The translations under genes and the position numbers were made by a program. 22,599 bases of DNA, taken from NCBI GenBank assembly GCA_020650975.1, contig JAIPMN010021033.1:4624-27222 (forward strand), in the 5' to 3' direction. Below are positions 12,301-21,300 of this stretch, piece by piece. The stretch comes from Apostichopus californicus. Lineage: Eukaryota > Echinodermata > Holothuroidea > Aspidochirotida > Stichopodidae. Below the pieces are notes generated by a model that saw nothing but the letters and a program-made list of their open reading frames with translations, ran no database searches and was not told the origin of the DNA. The stretch's first letter is position 1, and each line of letters opens with the position of its first letter.

Positions 12301-15300
12301 ACAAGAAACTTGCGAAAATGTGTTTCAAAATTATCTCTTCTTATCAACAAAATTGTGTAAACCATCAACACACTTTAGCTCTAAGAACAGTCAGAGGCTA
12401 TAACTTGTCAAGCTAAATAGAAATAGAAAGGAACAACATGATAGGGGCCCCAGAGGAACGACATGATAGGGGCCCCTGAGGAACGACATAATAGGGGCCC
12501 CTGAGGAACGACATGATAGGGGCCCCTGAGGAACGACATGATAGGGGCCCCTAAAGAACGACATAATAGGGGCCCCTGAGGAACGACATGATAGGGGCCC
12601 CTGAGGAACAACATGGTAGGGGCCCCTGAGGAACCACATAATAGGGGCCCTGGTTACTTCCAGCATGGTTGGAGAGCCTGATTAGGTGGAAGAGAGTAAC
12701 AGATTGTCATGTCATTGGAACTTGAAAACATTTTCTTCTTGTTTGGTTTCTCTCAGGGTGTGATTGCGACAGATATGGCTCAGAATCGTGTAACAGTACA
12801 ACAGGAGAATGCCATTGTAAACCCAATGTTGTCGGGGAAAGATGCGACCAGTGTGCTGTGAGTATATAATACCATTCATTGTAAAGGCATGTAAATAATA
12901 TTTTGAGTAAAACAACTTTGCTGTTTTTTCAAAACACAAGAATGTATATAACAGTCGAAGTGTCTGGCATTCTAATCTTAGCAGGATCTTTGTCAGAGTA
13001 GCAAAAAAAAAGAAGAAGTAGAAGGAAACAAAGATCTTATTCAGAGGCAGACACATAGAAAACAGGTTAAATAAACAAGATGGACAGACACATAGAAAAA
13101 CAGGATGGGACAGACACATAGAAAACAGGTTAAATATACAAGATGGACAGACACATAGAAAAACAGGATGGGACAGACACATAGAAAACAGGTTAAATAT
13201 ACAAGAGGGACAGGCACATAGAAAACAGGTTAAATAAACAAGAGGGACAGACACATAGAAAAACAGGACAAATATACAAGAGGGACAGACACATAGAAAA
13301 ACAGGTGAAATATACAAGAGGTACAGACACATAGATAAACAGGTTAAATATACGTGAGGGACAGACACATAGAAAAACAGGTTAAATATACGTGAGGGAC
13401 AGACACATAGAAAACAGGTTAAATAAACAAGAGGGACAGACACATAGAAAAACAGGACAAATATACAAGAGGGACAGACACATAGAAAAACAGGTTAGAT
13501 ATACAAGAGGGACAGACACATAGAAAAACAGGTTAAATAAACAAGATGGACAGACACAGAAAAACAGGTTAAATAAACAAGATGGACAGACACAGAAAAA
13601 CAGGTTAAATATACGTGAGGGACAGACACATAAAAAAGCAGGTTAAATATACGTGAGGGACAGACACATAAAAAAGCAGGTTAAATATACAAGAGGGACA
13701 GACACATAGAAAAACAGGTTAGATATACAAGAGGGACAGACACATAGAAAAACAGGTTAGATATACATGAGGGACAGACACATAGAAAAACAGGTTTAAT
13801 ATACAAGAGGGACAGACACATAGAAAACGGGTTTAATATACAAGAGGGACAGACACATAGAAAAACAGGTTAAATATACAAGAGGGACAGACACATAGAA
13901 AAACAGGTTACATATACAAGAGGGACAGACACATAGAAAACAGGTTATATAAACAAGATGGACAGACACATAGAAAAACAGGACAAATATACAAGAGGTA
14001 CAGACACATAGAAAAACAGGTTAAATATACAAGAGGGACAGACACATAGAAAAACAGGTTAAATATACAAGAGGGACAGACACATAGAAAAACAGGACAA
14101 ATATACAAGAGGTACAGACACATAGGAAAACAGGTTAAATACACATGAGGGACAGACACATAGAAAAACAGGTTAAATATACAAGAGGGACAGACACATA
14201 GAAAAACAGGTTAAATATACATGAGGGACAGACACATAGAAAAACAGGTTAATATACAAGAGGGACAGACACATAGAAAAACAGGTTAAATATACAAGAG
14301 GGACAGATACATAGAAAAACAGGTTAAATACACATGAGGGACAGACACATAAGAAAACAGGATAAATATACAAGAGGGACAGACACATAGAAAAACAGGT
14401 TAAATATACATGAGGGACAGACACATAGAAAAACAGGTTATTTTCAAGAGGGACAGACACATAGGAAAACAGGATAAATATACAAGAGGGACAGACACAT
14501 AGAAAAACAGGTAAAATATACAAGAGGGACAGACACATAGAAAAACAGGTTAAATAAACAAGATGGACAGACACATAGAAAAACAGGACAAATATACAAG
14601 AGGTACAGACACATAGATAAACAGGACAAATATACAAGAGGGACAGACACATAGAAAACAGGTTAAATAAACAAGATGGACAGACACATAGAAAAACAGG
14701 ACAAATATACAAGAGGTACAGACACATAGAAAAACCGGTTAAATATACAAAAGGGACAAACACATAGAAAAACAGGTTAAATATACAAGAGGTACAGACA
14801 CATAGAAAAACAGGTTAAATATATACAAGAGGGACAGACACATTGAAAAACAGGTTAAATATACAAGAGGGACAGACACAGAAAAACAGGTTAAATATAC
14901 AAGAGGGACAGACACCTAGAAAAACAGGTTAAATATATACAAGAGGGACAGACACATAGAAAAACAGGTTAAATATATACAAGAGGGACAGACACATAGA
15001 AAAACAGGTTAAATATACAAGAGGGACAGGCACATAGAAAAACAGGTTAAATATACATGAGGGACAGACACATAGGAAAACAGGTTATATAAACAAGAGG
15101 GACAAACACACAGAAAAACAGGTGAAATATACAAGAGGGACAGACACACAGAAAAACAAGTTAAATATACAAGAGGGACAGACACATAGAAAAACAGGTT
15201 AAATATACAAGAGGGACATACACATAGAAAAACAGGTTAAATATATAAATATTGTCCCTCCTTCCAGCCATTCCATTATGATTTCGAGAGTGGTGAGGGG

Positions 15301-18300
15301 TGCACCCCTTGTGGCTGTGCCGTTGCGTCTGTGAGCTTTGAGTGTGATGTCAGAACCGGAGCCTGCGAATGCCAGACTGGCGTGGACGGTGACAAATGTG
15401 ACAAGTGTGCAGAGGGTTTCTATGGCTACTCACAGTTTGGCTGTGACAGTAAGTATTCTATTCATATATGTGTAGTTCTGTCAAGCATGGTTTGATTGCC
15501 ACCCAATCCCCACCTCAACTCTCACCTCCCTCTGACCCAAATCAGTCCACCCACCACATCCCAACCCTCCCCTCTCCTCCCAACCCAAATCAGTCCACCC
15601 ACCAAATCCCAACCCTCCCTTTTATCTATCTTTTATCTATATTTTTATCTATCTTCTATCTATGTTTTATCAAGGTTTGATCTATGTTTTTATCAAGGTT
15701 TGATCTATGTTTTTATCTATGTTTTATATATGTTTTTATCTACCTTTTATACTATCTTTTATCTGTTTTTCTCTATCTTTTCTCTATCTTTTATCTATGT
15801 TTTTATATATGTTTTTATATATGTTTTTAACTATCTTTTAATCTATGTTTTAACTATGTTTTATCTATGTTTTAATCTATGTTTTATCTATCTATCTTAA
15901 TATCATTTCCTTGACTTTGTTCAAACAGCTTGCAGATGTCCCCCCAAGCTAAGATGTGATCCTGATAGTGGGGAGTGTATCTGCCCTCCGGGGGCAATGG
16001 GCCCTAAATGCGACCAGTGTGAGGAAAGATTCATCCTCACAGATGCCGGATGTCTTCGTAAGTCCCATCCCCTTCGTCTTGAAACGAGAAGCGAGCCAAA
16101 CTGGGTATCGTGAGATTGGCTGTCAGGATACACCCTATTTAAAATATATTAGTATGATGCTTTTGTGTTATAAGAACATGGGCGAAGAAAACAAAAAGCA
16201 AGATATAATGTCTTTTGTATGGCATTGCAGAACATCTCGAAATAAGCCGACTTGTTTGATTGGTTGATGTCAGTCAATCAATCCTAGTCTCGACTTGAAG
16301 ACTTGTTAGCTGATTTTTATCATCTTTGATGTTCTCATAGCTACTAATCAGTCTTTCTCAGGCCTACAATTTCACAATTTCACCAATTTTGCTACTAGCT
16401 TGCTTTTTCCTTTAAAAATATATACTGTCTAAAATCAAGTTCCGACTGCCAATTTCCTGAAGTACGACACACAATTGTTACTGTACAGGCTTTTTGAGAG
16501 CAACCCATTATTATTTCCTTCTAATAAGCAGTAAAACTGGACTCATGTAAGGCACGAATATCATGCCGATTGTATGCCTGAAAATTGTTGACAGATTTCA
16601 CCAATTTGTTTAGGTTTGAAATGTCAACCGGCAGAAAATTGCCAGCGCCTTATTTTGTTTTTTATGCTCGATTGGCAAATAGCAAATGCCACTGCCATTT
16701 AATAGCAAGTAAAATAGCCCCGGATTTTGAAGCCTGTTTCTTTATGTCCCTCTCTCTATCAGCTTGCGATGACTGCGTCCATGAGTTGTTGGATATATTG
16801 GACGAGATGGACTTTACCATGGATTCAAATCACTCTGGACTCTTTAACGTTTCTGTCGGCGTGACCCAAATGGCCAGATTGAGCGAGTTAAACAGTACCA
16901 TGCATGATGTACAGGTAGAGAAAAATAAGTAATCTAGAGTTAAAAAGATACATTTTTTATTCAACCAAATCTCCTTCAATTCTACTTGAATTTATTTTGA
17001 TTTTGATTTTTTTTGAGGGAGGGGGAGGTGGGGCAAAGGGTGGAGGGGTATGGGTAAGGGGGGGGGGTGTTGTTAAACTGCTTTTATAAGGAGAAAATAG
17101 TTACCATGTATATTTCGGAAGTCATGTGTGTGATGATGGTTGCATGATTTCTTCCATGACGTTACCTAGTAATACTTAACAATGTTTTATGTTTTTCATG
17201 TTCTTTTCACATAGAAAACATTAATGATGGTGTGTTGATTATGCTGTGGATATGAACAATGATCCGTCTTGCTGCTGTTGCTAAGAATTGGTCATGTAGG
17301 AACATTTTCTATTTAGGAGACTTTGAGAATGAATTCCGTTTAACAGGTCTATCCAGTAATTGGTCTTTTGAGGTATCAGTAGTACCACCCGCTTGCTTAA
17401 TAGTAAACAATGTTTTATGTATGGAGTTGCTTGCTATGCAGTATCTAGAAAAATCATGTTGCCTTTTTGTCATGTCATTGTCTTTCCTCCCTAATTCTTA
17501 ATATTCTTTACAGTTTTTTTTTAAGAATAGTATTCTCTGTTGTAACCAATAATTTTCTTGTTTTGTGACTGCGTTGGTCGCATCCCAGGAAAGATAGTTT
17601 TCAGGGTTCCGAACGAAGCAAAATGAGGCCGAAATTTTCTAACAATTTTTTCATTATTTGGCCTTTTCCAGAATAAGACGGAGGTGTTTGAGATAAACAA
17701 CAACGATATGGACATGAAGCTAAGCAATTCGACGGAAGATTTGGACGCTCTGAAAGATCTGGCTCGTAAAATATTGAAACAGGTAAAGTCGGTCAAAATG
17801 AGAAGGCGATTAGTTTATACTTTTTTAAAGCAGTGTTCCACTTTTAGTCCACAATTTTTGTTTACCAAAACATACCGAGTAATTACTCTAAAGTAGAGAA
17901 GATTGCATGGGATCAAACTAAGACCTTCTTTGATATTTTACTGAGCAATCAATGAATGTATTTGATTCAATGTTCAGTGTTTTCTGTCAGCGAGACAATT
18001 TCACACTAGAATTAATCACATTCAGCAAAATGAGATTTTTGAGTTTTACGTACATTACTTGCAAAAGAAACGTGATCTGTTAAGCTAATGAAGAATATCT
18101 GTTATGGTCTATCTATATGAAGTAGAATCGAGGCCTGAGACTCTCCCCCTTAAAGAGTTGTTACAGTTTTAAGGATTTTGAGCAGTATATGTATAATGCT
18201 ATGGAGAATATAAGTACTAGCTCATGCATACCAACATTAAATTCATGGTTTTGTTCCCTTTGCTGTGATTTAAACTGACACAAAATTTATTTAGATTTCA

Positions 18301-21300
18301 TCAGAAGAAAATCTTTTTTTGAACCTAGAGTTTAGCATCGTAAATTCTAAATCGCCCCCCAAAAAATTGTTCTTAATACGGTCAATCTGAAACGGACATT
18401 GTTTTGTACTCTCTCTCTCAGGGAGGTAAAACTAATGAAACCGGACAAGAAATGGTTGCCACGACTAGCAAAACTCTGGAGAGAGCCGAGTCGATAGCTG
18501 CCAAGATCAACCAGACCTACAAGTACATCCAAGGTTAGTAACGATATTATTAAAATAAAATAAAACTGTTAGCAAACTGATTATCCACTAGAGAGCCTGT
18601 GTAGGAGAACGTGTAAAAGTAAGTTGGCCTGACGTTTCGATCCTAGCAGGATCTTCTTCAAAGGCTGAATGACAAGTAACAGTAACAGAAGGGACAAAAC
18701 CACGCACAGAATACAGACAGGTTAATGAGCATGGTGAACACAAAGAGATAGATGTAAGGGGATTAGTAGACAAGGGATGGAGAGAAGAAAGAAAGAAACC
18801 AACAGGGGAAGAGGAGAGGTAGGGGATAAACAGTGGAGGGACAAAGAGAGGATCCTCTCTCTGCTAGGATCGAAACGTCAGGCCAACTTACTTTTACACC
18901 AGATATTTTTATTTAGCAGTGACACTTGTCTGTCAATGATCAAAGGAATGGCACAATTACCCCGCTAGGAATTCAAGTCCGCTCTGGGGTTGCGGGAGGG
19001 GCTTGGGTAGGGTGATGGTTTGGGAGGGGAAGGGGGTGTGGGACGGGCTTTCAAATGTCTTTGGTTTCTATTAAAACTCAGTAACCCTGAGTTCCAATGC
19101 TCTGGTCAACAGTGCAAGTTTTACTGTCTGTCCTTACAGACTTCAAATTTTGTATTTAAAAACACCTAAGAAAAGTGATGATAATTTGACTTCATTCTTG
19201 TTGTAGCTGTTTTTGATCTTGTTGATCTTGTTGACGGTGTTGTTGATATTGATGTTTTATTGATGATGTCTTTGATAGTTTTGATCATGATGATGTTGTT
19301 GTTGATGTCGTTAGTGATGATGTTGTTGATGAACATCAGTTAAAAGATCTTCAATATTGCCTTCAAACTGCACCCTGCTTGAAGTTTTCAGAAGATACCT
19401 TCTCTGGGCTGGGCTGGGTGGTGGGGTGGGTGGGTGGGTATACACTCTACCCACTACACAACAGCATCAGCTTTTCTTGTAAGGTGTAAGAGTGTTGTTA
19501 ATATCGTGTAGTTTGACACTGTACACTTTTCTTTCCCTTCTGATGTTGGAAGAGACGAATGATATTTAATTCAAGTCACTCTCGTTTTGACTGCAGTCCC
19601 TTTTCTATTCTTCTAAATTGCCAACAGATCAAGCCAAGCTCACCGCTCCGGCCAGTAATGAAAGTCTGGGAATCAGCGACATGTTGGACAATGCCAGATT
19701 AATCCTAGAGGAAATAAGAGGCAGAAACCACTTAGAAGAAAGTAGGCAGGCAGGGATGGAGTTGGAAGCTGCCGCAGAACGTAAGGAGGAAAATTTTTTT
19801 TTATGGCATGGATGCCCACTTGAAATACTGTAATAATAGTTTGGGGCTATAATCCCCCCTACCCCCCCCCCCAAAAAAAAAAATTCACTGTCCGTTACAC
19901 ATCAGATATTTGTAAAAAGTTTGTAAAAAGTTGGGAGTGCTTGAAAGTTTTGATCTCAGGTAGGGAACTTAGAGGCCGACTAGAAGGAAGGCTGAAAGAA
20001 AAAACAAATTAAGTAGACCATATGGGTACAGACAACGTTAATTGGAACACTGAATAACAAATGAGAGGATATATAATGAAGGAGAACAATGAGATGGGAG
20101 ATTAAAAACAAAGCAGGTGATGAAAAAACAACTGCTGAAGATGAAAGGGAGGCAGGAGATTTAAAAAAACTTTGTGAGGCAAAATTTGCTTTCTGGAAAG
20201 GAAGTAAAAGGCGACCACTCAGTTAACATCTCATTCCTCTCTCATTCTCATCTCATCTCATTCTCTGATGGTCTAGGAATAGTCATTTGACAAAAGGACC
20301 TGTTTGATTTAACTTCCCTAACTTGAAGAAGAGATTTTTCCTCATTGCCAAATAGCCCTGCTGATAAAATAATGTCATGAACAAGTTTGTACAGATCTCC
20401 GCTGCTTATGTAAACCTGTACTTTTTCCATTCAGTTTGTAGTATTATATGTTTTGACCTATATGACACCATTTAATCAACTCATTTTCTTTGAAATGAGT
20501 CCAGATTTTTCTTACAACTTGATGATTGTTTCTGTATTGTAATATTCTATTTTGGTCTTGCCTTCCTGAAGATAATATCAGATTTCTTGAATAAGAACAA
20601 GGTTTTTTTTAAACCTATTTTTCACCATTCTTAATGGTACTTTTATAACCTGAGAAAATGTTAAATATTGGAAAATATTGCTCTAATTAATTCATTTCAT
20701 GTTTTATTTCATTTCATGTTTTATTTCATTTTTATTTCATTTTTTATTTCATTAAAGATGAAAATAATAAATAAAAAAAATTCAGAACTTTTCAACTCTC
20801 TCTTCCCCAATGCTGTAATATGTTTAAAGAAATGATTTCCCCTTATCAATTCAGCTATAATATTTACCAATTCTTAATGGTAGTTTGATAACCTGAGAAA
20901 ATATTGCAGAGGCTTTAGATAAAAAAAATTACTAAATTCTGTTGGTTTTTGTTTTGTTTTTTTTACTTCAGAGCTTTTCAAATCTCTTCCCCACTGCTGT
21001 AATATATTTAAAGAAATTGTCTTCTCTAACAAATTTAGCTATAATCTTTACCATTTCTTAATGGTACTTTAAATATGGGAATATGTTGTCTAGGCTTTTA
21101 TTAGTTAATTAAAGAAATAGTAAAATCTGTATTTTTTTGCTTTTTGACTGAAGAGCTTTTCAACTTCCTTCTCCTCTGCTGTAACATATTTAAAGAAATT
21201 GTTTCCCCTAATAAAGTTAGCTATAAATACATATTTACATCATTAAGTTTTGATATGCTTTTAATATATACCTAGAATTCTGATTTGATATTAAGTCTTC

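Larger units (their letters stand above)
18534..19627 (+). other. Intron 22
   Basis: 1094 bp intron holding the foldback element, a G-rich stretch near 18980-19045, the GAT repeat and the GGG tract. Confidence 0.85.

Noticed and set aside
12391-12666. Minus-strand frames rich in RGPYHVVPQGPL
   Set aside because: They translate the 25 bp tandem repeat, which stays open because 25 is not a multiple of three and the unit has no stop in these frames.
12712-13443. Long minus-strand open frame of about 240 codons
   Set aside because: Most of it is the 38 bp minisatellite read backwards, giving a repeated short peptide that appears in more than one frame, and the rest runs across exon 17 in antisense. 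No family resemblance.
14173-14763. Minus-strand open frames in the second half of the array
   Set aside because: Same minisatellite by-product: the unit simply lacks stops on that strand.
13045-15244. CRISPR-like regularly spaced repeat
   Set aside because: Units are contiguous with no unique spacers, and the host is an animal.
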